Shown piece after piece: positions 26,212 through 34,646 of a stretch of DNA of 64,000 bases. Source of the stretch: Roseomonas sp. (GTDB taxonomy: Bacteria > Pseudomonadota > Alphaproteobacteria > Acetobacterales > Acetobacteraceae); the NCBI GenBank assembly GCA_020249145.1, contig JADCGF010000007.1, positions 1-64,000 of the forward strand. Reading direction: 5' to 3'. A program made the translations under genes and the position numbers. The stretch's first letter is position 1. Each line of letters opens with the position of its first letter. The notes beneath the pieces were generated by a model. That model was given only the letters and a program-made list of their open reading frames with translations. It searched no databases and was not told where the DNA came from.

Positions 26212-29130
26212 TCAGGGGTGCACCTCTGCACCAACCAGCGCCGCCTGGAAGAAGGCCTCAAGGGCTTCCAAGGCAAGGTCAATTTCCGTTATCAGGTTTC
26301 TGAGTACTTCCCTGTTCCAGGCATTCAATACGCTGCTGTCGCGCAGCTGCAGTTTCTGGAATTCGGTCACCTGCTGGGCCAGCTGAATCGCGCCAAGAGT
26401 GCGCGCAGCACCAAGCAAGCGATGGGCATACTGCGCGATCACTTCTGCGCGCGGGACAACCTGAGCTATTTCTGCGGCGAGTTGATCGCGAATGGTCTGC
26501 ATTTCCACAATGAATTCGCGGACCACGCCGGCCGCCGCGCCCTTCAATTCACTTTTCAGCAAGGCCAGAACGCGCTGATCCAGTTTTGCCAAATCCGGCA
26601 GTGGATCGGCCTCGGGATCTATATCCGGGCGTCGTGCCTGAACGGCAGGAAGCTTGCGCAAGCCAGCAAGAGCAATAGCAAGGGCTTCGCGGCTCAATGG
26701 TTTGCCGATATGGCCATCCATGCCGGCTTCCTGCGCAGCGGCGATCTGGTCGGGCATTACTGAAGCAGTCAATGCGAAAATCGGTACTTGCCCCAGCGGG
26801 TCCGGCATGGCCCGAATGTTGCGCGCGGTAGCGAAACCATCCATTAGTGGCATCTGTAAATCCAAAAGCACTAGATCAAATTGTTCCGTTGGTAGTTTCT
26901 CAAGCGCCTCGGCGCCGCCTCCCGCAAAGGCAACCTCATGGCCGAGACTGGCCAATAGCGCCCCGGCCACATCGCGATTGGCCTTAACATCATCCACCAC
27001 CAGGACGTGAAGCTTGCTTTGTATCGTTGGCATGCTCGGATCCGGCCTTGGTGGTTCCGGTGCTTTCTCAGGCATCTCAGCCATCACCAATGGAATTTCG
27101 ATCCAGAAGGTGGAACCTGCGCCGGAATTGCTCTGACAGCCGATCTCACCGCCCATTTGCTTCACAAGCCGCGATGTAATGGCAAGCCCAAGCCCCGTGC
27201 CCAGCGCTTCGCTTTGGGTCATGGAAGCGATTTGCACAAAATCCTTGAAGATCAGGCGCTGATTTTCAGGAGAAATGCCGGGCCCGGTGTCGCGCACTTC
27301 GAGGCGGAGCCTTTCCTGTTCCTTCTGCCGTGCAATGAAGTAGATACTGCCACCCGAAGGGGTGAATTTCACCGCATTGGACAGCAGATTTAGGATGACT
27401 TGGCGCAGCCTTGTCGGATCACCCAGTACAGATCTTGGCAAGCGCGGGTCAAGATTCAGCGTGAATTCCAGTTTTTTGCGCATGATATCAGGCGCCACCA
27501 ACGCGGCAGAGCTTTGGATCACCTCCTGCAAGGGGAAAGCGCGCCTGGCCAATTCCATACGCCCGGATTCAATTTTTGATAGATCAAGCAAGCCATTGAC
27601 CAGTTCAAGCAAATGCTTGCCGGCATTGTGTAAGGTGCGTAGCTTGTCGCGCTGATCATCCTGAAGTCGGGTGTCATCCAGCAGCAATTCGGAAAAACCC
27701 AAAATCCCGTTCAAAGGCGTGCGCAATTCATGCGACATGCGCGCCAGGAATTGGCTTTTGGCTTCCCCGGCAGCGCGCGCCGTATCACGCGCAGTCGCCA
27801 AATCCTGCATCGCGCGCTTAAGCGGCGTGATATCCGTACGGATCCCAACCACGCCACCATCCGGCGTGCGCCGTTCCGTGATCAGCACCCAGCGCCCATC
27901 GGGCAGAAGCCGTTCCATGGGTGGGTTATTGCCGCGATGAAAGGCCTTGCTCTCCGCGACAAAGGTTTCGATATCGCCCCGGGCCTGCGGATATTGTCCA
28001 CGCAGCGCGCCCTCGCGCATGATATCGTCAAACAGCGCCCCCGGCACGATGAAGGGCGCGCTGATCTTGTAGAAATCCTTGTAACGGCTGTTGCAGGCAA
28101 TCAGCCGATCACTCGGATCGAACATGACAAATCCGTCCGACATGGATTCAAGCGCGTTTTCAAGTGTGCGCCGCGCGGTGGCGCGTTCATCCTCAACGCG
28201 TTCCCGCTGGCGCAGGCCAACCATAAGGGCCCCTGTAACCAATAGGATCATGAGCCCGATCGCCCCGGACACCACAAAGGCACGGCTACGATCCGCATAC
28301 CAACCGCCCAAGGCCGTATCCACCTCAAGCGTGACGGCAACCGTGAGGGCGGGGTAGAGGGTCGGGCGAACGGCCGCGAAAACCCATTCTGATGCAAAGC
28401 GGCTCCTGATAGGCTCCGAGGATGACACTCCCGGGAGAGCAGCGGCTGGCGGGATGAGCCTTTGCCCAATCCGCGTCTCATCATGTGGTACGGAGGCAAG
28501 CAGCGTGCCGTCATCCCGTTCAAGCGTCACGCGGAGCCCCAGGCTTTCCCCGGCGCTGGACAGAATGCTTTGCACCACCGGCACCGGCACTTCCGCAACC
28601 GCCATGACCGGCCCCAGGGTGGGCAGCACAATGTTACGGGCGAAAAACAATGTCCATTCCCCGGTATTGGCATTCAGCACCGGCCCACCGATCAGGACAC
28701 TGCCGCCACGCGCCGCGACCTCGGCAAAGGAAGAGGCACTCGGCAATGGCAAACGACGGCGGCGCGATACCGGCAGGGCGGTGGCCACCGGCAACCCATC
28801 CTGGCCGATCAGCAGAATATCGCGGTAGGTGAAATTCTGGTTATTCAATTCACGCAAAACACGATTGACCTGATAGATTTCCAAGCGACCATCGCGCTGA
28901 AACGGTGCCAGAACTGCCGGAAGGCCTGCAAGCATGGCATCAACCTGCACAAAGGATCGGTTGATAGCCGCTTCGGTGGAACGACCCATCTTATTGAGGG
29001 AATCCAGCGCCGCAGCAATTTGCGCTTCCCTTGCACGGTTGACCAGCAAGGCAGTCGCTACAGCTTGTGCCGCCAGCAGCGTCAGCACAGCAAAAAGAAG
29101 GGCATACCGAAGGAAACGCGTGGAAAACAC
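26212..29130 (-). CDS. Transmembrane hybrid histidine kinase (PAS-HisKA-HATPase-REC-HPt)
   Basis: A 972-aa sensor. TM1 at about 9-30, a periplasmic double-Cache-like region at 31-283, TM2 at about 284-306, PAS at about 320-440, HisKA with phospho-His 467 (RMSHELRTPLNG), HATPase with N box 573-590 and G boxes (DTGPGIS, GTGLGLA), receiver with Asp 757 (LLDLQMPLMDG), and a C-terminal HPt with His 903 (YAHRLLGAARTLGA). The full phosphorelay is thus in one chain and needs an external response regulator, none being adjacent. It starts 4 nt after a DctP-type binding protein, which may present the ligand. 88 nt separate it from the convergent hydroxylase gene. Confidence 0.92.
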   Translation of the reverse strand: MFSTRFLRYALLFAVLTLLAAQAVATALLVNRAREAQIAAALDSLNKMGRSTEAAINRSFVQVDAMLAGLPAVLAPFQRDGRLEIYQVNRVLRELNNQNFTYRDILLIGQDGLPVATALPVSRRRRLPLPSASSFAEVAARGGSVLIGGPVLNANTGEWTLFFARNIVLPTLGPVMAVAEVPVPVVQSILSSAGESLGLRVTLERDDGTLLASVPHDETRIGQRLIPPAAALPGVSSSEPIRSRFASEWVFAAVRPTLYPALTVAVTLEVDTALGGWYADRSRAFVVSGAIGLMILLVTGALMVGLRQRERVEDERATARRTLENALESMSDGFVMFDPSDRLIACNSRYKDFYKISAPFIVPGALFDDIMREGALRGQYPQARGDIETFVAESKAFHRGNNPPMERLLPDGRWVLITERRTPDGGVVGIRTDITPLKRAMQDLATARDTARAAGEAKSQFLARMSHELRTPLNGILGFSELLLDDTRLQDDQRDKLRTLHNAGKHLLELVNGLLDLSKIESGRMELARRAFPLQEVIQSSAALVAPDIMRKKLEFTLNLDPRLPRSVLGDPTRLRQVILNLLSNAVKFTPSGGSIYFIARQKEQERLRLEVRDTGPGISPENQRLIFKDFVQIASMTQSEALGTGLGLAITSRLVKQMGGEIGCQSNSGAGSTFWIEIPLVMAEMPEKAPEPPRPDPSMPTIQSKLHVLVVDDVKANRDVAGALLASLGHEVAFAGGGAEALEKLPTEQFDLVLLDLQMPLMDGFATARNIRAMPDPLGQVPIFALTASVMPDQIAAAQEAGMDGHIGKPLSREALAIALAGLRKLPAVQARRPDIDPEADPLPDLAKLDQRVLALLKSELKGAAAGVVREFIVEMQTIRDQLAAEIAQVVPRAEVIAQYAHRLLGAARTLGAIQLAQQVTEFQKLQLRDSSVLNAWNREVLRNLITEIDLALEALEAFFQAALVGAEVHP

Positions 29131-29134
29131 GACG

Positions 29135-30256
29135 CTACTCCGGCCGCGCCCTTACGCCAAGCGCTGGGGCGAGTGTCTTGTTCCAGGCATCCACGCAATC
29201 AGCACCACAGCGCCGTACCCAGCCGGGCAAGACGCTATCGGTCAGCAATTGGCGCCGTCGCTGTTCATCCTCTGCGGTGACAGGCACCACCACCATGGTT
29301 CCACGCCGTCCATTTTGGCAGTTCGGCTGACCGGCATTGCAAGCAAGGCCTTCTCCCGTTTCACGATCAGCCGCGTCCCAGATTTCAGCCTCAAGCTTGG
29401 CAACCTCAGACCGGATGGTACTGCGCGCCCATTCCGGCAGCGCATTCCAGGTGCCAAGATTGGCCCCGAAAATAGAAAGCCCCCAGGTGATTGCCATGCC
29501 ATGCACATGGGTTGTCACCTCATGCAGTCCTATATCATTGCCGGATAATGTTCCGGTCACGGCGCATTCCACGACGCCTGACCTGATTGCGGAGACGATT
29601 TCCGCAAAGGGTATCACCACAGGCGTCGCACCAAGCGCGGTGAACATTTCCGATTGCCCGACCGAGGATGTGCGAATGCGTCGCCCGGCAAGATCGGCGA
29701 GCCTTGCAAAGGGTCGGCGGCAAAACACCACCTGTGCCGGATAGACGTAAACACCAAGCAACTCGACATCATACCGATCCCGCAAGGTCTCGCTCAAATG
29801 CCCACGAAACGCCGCGACTGAGCGGCGCAGCGCCGCCATATCAGGGTTCACAGCGGGAAGGTCTATGGCGTTGAACTCCGGCTCCTCTGTACTCACCACC
29901 GCGAGCAGGGCTGTCCCGAAGGAAACAACGCCAAGCCGCATCAGGGAGAGCATCTCCTGCCCGCGGATGCCGCTGCGATCGAAAGGGGCGATTTCCGCGA
30001 CAATGCGGCCATTGGTCGCTTGGGCGATGCGCTCTCGCCAGAAGGGTTCCTCATAGCGGACATATTGGCTGACATCGGCCAGCCCGCCCACAATGCGCAT
30101 CCGAATAGGCGCTTCGCCTTGGGCCAAGGCAGGCGTGAGCATGCCCGGGGCCAGCAGCGGGGCAAGCAACAGCAGCCAAAGGGCTCCGCGTAGCCCCCCG
30201 CCAGTAGCTAGCAGGCAAAAGGGACTGGTCATGCGGAAGGGGGCTCGTCTCGTCAT
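29135..30256 (-). CDS. DctP-type TRAP substrate-binding protein
   Basis: A 373-aa periplasmic binding protein with a long N-terminal signal (about residues 24-45, ending TPALAQGE). TRAP DctP features include FWRERIAQATNGRI and a conserved arginine region (LADLAGRRIRTSSVGQSEMFTALGATPVVIPFAEI). No TRAP permease (DctQ/DctM) is nearby; instead it is translationally close to the hybrid kinase downstream. A role as periplasmic co-sensor, as known for some binding protein/kinase pairs, is inferred. Four cysteines near the C-terminus (ACNAGQPNCQN, RRCGADC) are unusual and could form disulfides. Confidence 0.88.
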   Translation of the reverse strand: MTRRAPFRMTSPFCLLATGGGLRGALWLLLLAPLLAPGMLTPALAQGEAPIRMRIVGGLADVSQYVRYEEPFWRERIAQATNGRIVAEIAPFDRSGIRGQEMLSLMRLGVVSFGTALLAVVSTEEPEFNAIDLPAVNPDMAALRRSVAAFRGHLSETLRDRYDVELLGVYVYPAQVVFCRRPFARLADLAGRRIRTSSVGQSEMFTALGATPVVIPFAEIVSAIRSGVVECAVTGTLSGNDIGLHEVTTHVHGMAITWGLSIFGANLGTWNALPEWARSTIRSEVAKLEAEIWDAADRETGEGLACNAGQPNCQNGRRGTMVVVPVTAEDEQRRRQLLTDSVLPGWVRRCGADCVDAWNKTLAPALGVRARPE

Positions 30257-30355
30257 GCGGGAAACTTACAGGATTTCACTACCAATGCGCGAGTTTTTTC
30301 GTCACGGCTAAACCAACTTTATTTCAATCCGGTGTGGATTAAGCCTTCATCGCTC

Positions 30356-30904
30356 TCAACTGATGGGGGGTGTCGCCGCCAAAGCCTGTTCCAGGGCGCG
30401 CTTGAGGGTCGGGGAGTCCGGGTCAACCCGCGCGGGAAAGCCCTGCACCTGCCGCCCATCGCGCGAGACCAGGTATTTATGGAAATTCCAGCGCGGCTCG
30501 CCACCCGCCCGGGCTGCCGCCCAGCGATAAAAGGGATGCGCTTCAGGCCCTCGGACACGGGAGAGTGCGGCCATCGGGAAGGTGATGCCGAATTGCGCAT
30601 CACAAAATTCCCTGATCTTGCGGCCATCCTGGCTTTCCTGATTGAAGTCATTGGAAGGCACGCCAAGCACTACCAGCCCGGCAGCTTCCTGCGTTTCATG
30701 CAGGCGTTGCAGCGCGGCGTATTGCTGTGTGAAGCCGCAGAAGGATGCGGTGTTCACCACGAGCAAGACCCGGCCGCGCCAAGCGCCCAGATCATGCTCC
30801 CCGCCTTCCAGGGCGGGGAAGCGGAAATCCCAAGCGGTTGCGGGGGCGGGGGCGGCGGCCATGAGCGGCAGGGCCAAAAGGGCACGGCGTGTCGGCTTAA
30901 CCAT
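30356..30904 (-). CDS. Glutathione peroxidase-family thiol peroxidase
   Basis: A 182-aa exported peroxidase. Signal region VKPTRRALLALPLMAAAPAPATA, catalytic cysteine in NTASFCGFTQQY, then LGVPSNDFNQESQD and WNFHKYLVSRDG with the Trp/Asn of the active site. Cysteine replaces selenocysteine, as usual in bacteria. ATG 30904 follows GAGGAG and overlaps the molybdoenzyme stop by 8 nt, so translation is coupled. It likely reduces peroxides in the periplasm. Confidence 0.92.
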   Translation of the reverse strand: MVKPTRRALLALPLMAAAPAPATAWDFRFPALEGGEHDLGAWRGRVLLVVNTASFCGFTQQYAALQRLHETQEAAGLVVLGVPSNDFNQESQDGRKIREFCDAQFGITFPMAALSRVRGPEAHPFYRWAAARAGGEPRWNFHKYLVSRDGRQVQGFPARVDPDSPTLKRALEQALAATPPIS

Positions 30905-31580
30905 AGCGCTCCTCAAGCCAGGGATCGCCCTGATTGTGATAGCCGCGCACCTCCCAAAAGCCGGGGCGATCTTCCGCCAGCAATTCGATGCGTGTCAGCC
31001 ATTTTGGGCTTTTCCAAAAATAAAGACGGGGCAGCACCAACCGCGCGGGGCCGCCATGCTGGCGCGTCAGCGGCGCCCCTTCCCAGGAATGCGCGATCAT
31101 CACATCAGCGGCGGCGAAGGCTTCGAGGGTCAAATTCGTCGTGTAGCCATCATAGGATGTCATGGACACAAAGCGCGCCTCCGGGCGCGGGCGGGCCAAT
31201 TCGAGCAACGCCGCGGTGCGCACGCCGGAGAAGCGATTATCATAGCGGCTCCATTGCGTGACGCAGTGGATATCGCAGACCATTTCGGTTTGCGGCAGCG
31301 CCATGAAGCCTTCCCAGTCAAAGGCCAGGCGATTTTCAATCAACCCTTCAAGGCGAAGGCGAAATTTGGCCGTGCTGACATCAGGCTGCACGCCAAGATC
31401 AAGCACCGGCCAATCCTTCACAAGCGTCTGGCCAGGCGGGAGGCGTTCGCGCAGCGGATCGGCGATGGTGCCGGTCAGCAAGCGGCCTTCCTCGGCCCAG
31501 CGCTCCTTGGTGCGCACCAGCTTTTCGCGGAATTGCCCTTCCAGCTTCACGTCTTCCTGATCCAAGGCTATTACTCCCAT
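30897..31580 (-). CDS. Sulfite oxidase-like molybdopterin oxidoreductase (cytosolic)
   Basis: A 227-aa protein of the sulfite oxidase/YedY fold. The molybdenum-ligating cysteine sits in CDIHCVTQWSR, followed by FVSMTSYDGYTTNLTLE and MIAHSWEGAPLTRQHGGPARLVLPRLYFWKSPKW. No signal peptide and no heme or dimerisation domain, so it is a short cytosolic relative rather than SorA or MsrP. The frame opens further upstream (TTG 31658, ATG 31634); 31580 is preferred by similarity of the KLVRTKERWAEEGR start to relatives. Its need for molybdenum fits the modABCE operon 12 kb away. Confidence 0.85.
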   Translation of the reverse strand: MGVIALDQEDVKLEGQFREKLVRTKERWAEEGRLLTGTIADPLRERLPPGQTLVKDWPVLDLGVQPDVSTAKFRLRLEGLIENRLAFDWEGFMALPQTEMVCDIHCVTQWSRYDNRFSGVRTAALLELARPRPEARFVSMTSYDGYTTNLTLEAFAAADVMIAHSWEGAPLTRQHGGPARLVLPRLYFWKSPKWLTRIELLAEDRPGFWEVRGYHNQGDPWLEERYG

Positions 31581-31786
31581 GACAGCCCCATCAGACCAAG
31601 AGTTGCCTCTTGGCTTGGAGCCGCTCCAAGACATAGTTTCGCTAAAGCGCTCCCGCAAGCGATAGGGAAATCAGGGCGCCTTTGGGCATTTGCCGATAGC
31701 GCTGGCCGATCGCCTTCAGTAGAAAGGTCTTGCATATCCGTTGCAGCTTCAAATCTGCTGCGCAGTTCCAAATCGGCAGGGAAATC

Positions 31787-32998
31787 ATGGCAGGCGCAGC
31801 CGTATCACAAATGGACACCAGACTGGATCAAAGGGCTGACGGGCTCGAACTCACCATCCTCATGCCCTGCCTGAATGAGGCGGAAACCCTCGCGACCTGC
31901 GTTCAAAAGGCGCTGGGGTATTTGGCGCGCAGCGGTATCGCGGGCGAAGTGCTGATCGCAGATAATGGCAGCACAGATGGCAGCCAGGCTATTGCGCGTG
32001 GGCTTGGCGCGCGGGTCATCGCCGTTCCCGAAAAAGGCTATGGCGCGGCGTTGATTGCAGGCATAGCGGGCGCGCGGGGGCGCTATGTTATCATGGGCGA
32101 TAGCGATGATTCCTATGATTTCAGCGCGCTTGATCCCTTCGTCTCGAAACTGCGCGATGGGTATGATCTGGTGATGGGCAATCGCTTCAAGGGGGGCATT
32201 GCACCTGGCGCCATGCCGCCCTTGCATCGCTATTTGGGCAACCCGGTACTGTCCACCATTGGGCGGGTTTTCTTCGGCGGGCCGATCCGCGATTTCCATT
32301 GTGGGCTGCGCGGTTTTTCGCGTGCGGCGATTGCATCGCTTGATCTGCGCGCGCCGGGGATGGAATTCGCCTCGGAAATGGTGGTGAAGGCCACCATGCG
32401 CGGGCTGCGCATCACGGAAGTGCCGACCACGCTTTCCCCCGATGGCCGGTCCCGCCCACCGCATCTGCGGTCCTGGCGCGATGGGTGGCGGCATTTGCGG
32501 TTTTTGCTGATCTTCTGCCCGCGCTGGCTGTTTCTCTATCCGGGTGCGGTGTTTTTCGCGCTGGGCGCGCTTGGCATGGCGGCGCTGCTGGCAGGACCCG
32601 TGCGCCTGGGCGGCATCACGCTTGATGTCCATAGCCTGCTCTATGCTTCGGGCGCGGTGGTGATGGGGTTTCAGGCCATGCAGTTTTGGGTTTTTGCCCG
32701 GCTTTATGGCGGGGTAACTGGGCTTTTGCCCGAACCCCAAAGGCTTTCGCGAGCCCTGTCCCACTTCGGGCTGGAAGCCGGCTTGGTGGTGGCCGGGGTG
32801 CTTTTGCTGCTCGGCCTCGGGCTTGGCTTTTTCACCGTCGCGCAATGGGGCACGCAGGATTTTGGTGCCCTCACCGGTAGCAAGGTGATGCGCCTTGCCA
32901 TTGCTTCCGTCACCGCCATGCTGCTTGGTCTGCAATTCGCCTTTGGGGCGTTTTTCCTGGCTTTGCTTGGCATGATGCGCCCGGCACCACGAAGCTGA
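31787..32998 (+). CDS. DPM1-like family 2 glycosyltransferase with C-terminal membrane domain
   Basis: A 403-aa protein. The GT-A domain (LTILMPCLNEAETLATCV, LIADNGSTDGS, MGDSDDSYDF, DFHCGLRGFSR) resembles dolichol-phosphate glucose/mannose synthases. The C-terminal 150 residues hold about four hydrophobic helices. It likely makes a polyprenyl-phosphate sugar for later transfer outside. ATG 31787 is 6 nt after GGGA; the frame is open from 31730. No partner GT-C gene is adjacent. It is divergent from the sulfite oxidase-like gene. Confidence 0.87.
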   Translation: MAGAAVSQMDTRLDQRADGLELTILMPCLNEAETLATCVQKALGYLARSGIAGEVLIADNGSTDGSQAIARGLGARVIAVPEKGYGAALIAGIAGARGRYVIMGDSDDSYDFSALDPFVSKLRDGYDLVMGNRFKGGIAPGAMPPLHRYLGNPVLSTIGRVFFGGPIRDFHCGLRGFSRAAIASLDLRAPGMEFASEMVVKATMRGLRITEVPTTLSPDGRSRPPHLRSWRDGWRHLRFLLIFCPRWLFLYPGAVFFALGALGMAALLAGPVRLGGITLDVHSLLYASGAVVMGFQAMQFWVFARLYGGVTGLLPEPQRLSRALSHFGLEAGLVVAGVLLLLGLGLGFFTVAQWGTQDFGALTGSKVMRLAIASVTAMLLGLQFAFGAFFLALLGMMRPAPRS

Positions 32999-33006
32999 CC
33001 CCGCGT

Positions 33007-33171
33007 TCAGCCCTTGCGCTTTTGGATGCTGGCTGCGCGCCGTCCCTCCCGACAGGCGTCCGAACAATAGCGCACTTCATCCCACACGCGTTCCCATTTC
33101 TTCCGCCAGGTGAAGGGACGGCTGCAGGCAGCGCAGAGTTTTTGCGGCAAATGGGGCTTTCCGTGGGCCAC
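33007..33171 (-). CDS. Small DUF2256 zinc-ribbon protein
   Basis: A 54-aa protein read from GTG 33171 to TGA 33007. It has a CAAC pair, then the DUF2256 core [20 protein letters not shown] and a second pair in CSDAC. The family is small, widespread and of unknown function; four cysteines suggest zinc binding. The start lies 2 nt after the stop of the 90-aa membrane protein, so the two are probably one transcript. It is convergent with the GT2 gene, 8 nt away. Confidence 0.85.
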   Translation of the reverse strand: MAHGKPHLPQKLCAACSRPFTWRKKWERVWDEVRYCSDACREGRRAASIQKRKG

Positions 33172-33173
33172 GC

Positions 33174-33446
33174 CTATTCGCCGGCCCGGACTTCGCCGAC
33201 CACCCGCCCGCGCGCGGGGTCAAACAGCACTACCCTTTCGCCGTCGGGCCGCACCACCCAAATGGCGATTGTCTTTTCCACCCCAGCTATGCCAGCAATG
33301 CGTGTACCGGCAGGCTGACCCAGCGTAGCCGCATTGAAAGCGACCGTCGAACCACCTGCACGCTGGACGATCAGCACAACCAACGTCACGGTTGCCGCAA
33401 CGATCAGCACCCCCATCGCAACGACCAAAACCTTGAGAAATCGCAC
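33174..33446 (-). CDS. Small single-pass membrane protein (DUF6476-like)
   Basis: A 90-aa protein starting at GTG 33446 (AGGGGG 5 nt upstream). One N-terminal membrane helix ([25 protein letters not shown]) is followed by a 60-residue domain ending [25 protein letters not shown]. This layout next to an rluD-like gene and rpoH matches small alphaproteobacterial proteins named DUF6476; I assign that name from memory only. The longer open frame up to 33821 is antisense to the pseudouridine synthase and is rejected. Confidence 0.75.
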   Translation of the reverse strand: MRFLKVLVVAMGVLIVAATVTLVVLIVQRAGGSTVAFNAATLGQPAGTRIAGIAGVEKTIAIWVVRPDGERVVLFDPARGRVVGEVRAGE

Positions 33447-33458
33447 GGAAACCCCCTT

Positions 33459-34430
33459 TTGACTGCCGAACGCCACGAATTCCGCGCGCCCCCGGAAGCA
33501 GCCGGCCAACGCGCCGATCGCTTCCTTGCAGACGCGATAGGTTCTCTCTCCCGCTCCCGCGTCAAGGGCCTGATTGTCGAAGGCCATGCCAGCCGGGATG
33601 GCGCGCCGCTGAAAGAACCGGCGGAACCCATTCGCCCCGGGGCGCTTTACGCGCTGGAAATCCCCGCCGCCATCCCTGCCCTGCCGCAGCCGCAGGATAT
33701 TCCGCTGACCATCTTGCATGAGGATGCTGACCTGATCGTGCTCGACAAACCCGCGGGGCTTGTGGTGCATCCGGCGCCCGGCAATCAGGATGGCACGCTT
33801 GTGAATGCGTTGCTGGCCCATGCGGGTGATGACCTACCCGGCATTGGGGGCGAAAAGCGGCCCGGCATTGTGCATCGGCTGGATAAAGACACATCGGGCG
33901 TCATGGTCGCGGCCAAGACCGAATTGGCTTTGCGCCGGCTATCCGAAAGCTTCGCCGAACGCGATCTGGAACGGCAGTATCTGGCCCTATGCTGGGGCCT
34001 GCCCGCCGCCATGGAAGGCGAAATCAATGCCCCGATCGGCCGACATCCGGCGGATCGCAAGCGCATGGCGGTAGTGGAACGCGGCAAGCCCGCCATCACG
34101 CGCTATAAGGTGCTGCGGTCCTGGGGAACGTCCTGCGCCCTGGTGGCCTGCAAGCTACTAACGGGGCGGACGCATCAAGTCCGTGTGCATATGGCCCATA
34201 TCGGCCATTCATTGGTGGGGGACCCGGTCTATCTGCGCCGCACGCCGGCTGCCGCCCGCACCCTGGATGTCGCGGTGCGCGATGCGCTTCTGGCCTTTCC
34301 ACGCCAGGCTTTGCATGCCGCAAGCCTTGGCTTTCGCCACCCCATCAGCGGCCAGGCTTTGCATTTCGAACGCCCCCCGCCCGAGGATATGGCGGCGCTG
34401 CTCACATTACTGGATGGTAACACGGAGTAA
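33459..34430 (+). CDS. rluD: RluD-type 23S rRNA pseudouridine synthase
   Basis: A 323-aa RluA-family enzyme. An S4-like N-terminal domain (GQRADRFLADAIGSLSRSRVKGLI) precedes the catalytic domain with the active aspartate in HRLDKDTSGVMV, GRTHQVRVHMAHIGHSLVGDPVY, and a final ALHAASLGFRHP. It modifies uridines, probably in 23S rRNA helix 69. The only upstream start is TTG 33459, 12 nt from the divergent small-membrane-protein start. Upstream of rpoH, 216 nt away. Confidence 0.9.
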   Translation: MTAERHEFRAPPEAAGQRADRFLADAIGSLSRSRVKGLIVEGHASRDGAPLKEPAEPIRPGALYALEIPAAIPALPQPQDIPLTILHEDADLIVLDKPAGLVVHPAPGNQDGTLVNALLAHAGDDLPGIGGEKRPGIVHRLDKDTSGVMVAAKTELALRRLSESFAERDLERQYLALCWGLPAAMEGEINAPIGRHPADRKRMAVVERGKPAITRYKVLRSWGTSCALVACKLLTGRTHQVRVHMAHIGHSLVGDPVYLRRTPAAARTLDVAVRDALLAFPRQALHAASLGFRHPISGQALHFERPPPEDMAALLTLLDGNTE

Positions 34431-34453
34431 CCCGAGTATTTCAGTCGGTTTTT

Positions 34454-34485
34454 CTTGCATCCTCCCTTAGTTCCGGCTATTAATG
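34454..34485 (+). promoter_or_regulatory. Candidate rpoH promoter
   Basis: TTGCAT (34455-34460), 17 nt, TATTAA (34478-34483) gives a sigma-70-like pair with ideal spacing. The same bases read as CTTG-N18-GCTATTAATG, close to the alphaproteobacterial heat-shock promoter pattern CTTG-N17/18-CYTATNTNNG. It lies about 160 nt before the rpoH start. A weak stem (34432-34435 with 34445-34448) followed by TTTTT, just upstream, may end the rluD transcript. The remaining leader to 34646 holds no gene I can support. Confidence 0.4.
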
Positions 34486-34646
34486 GCTTGTCGGATTCCT
34501 CAGGGCGCCAGGGCGACCCGGCCGGCCAAGGCCCCATAAGGGGCAGGCGACCAGTCAGGGCTTTGAGGTAGATGACGGAATTTTAATGATCGATCCAGGA
34601 TGCCGCCTTTGGGGCAGAGCAGGTCGGTGCAGGAGGATATGAAACC

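Noticed and set aside
31805..33067. 420-aa open frame antisense to the DPM1-like GT2
   Set aside because: It mirrors a clear glycosyltransferase on the other strand, is full of His/Arg/Gln as typical of antisense GC-rich frames, and shows no domain.
34529..34540. CCCCAT as a sigma-32 -10 box before rpoH
   Set aside because: No CTTG-type -35 element at an allowed distance; the pair at 34454-34485 fits better.
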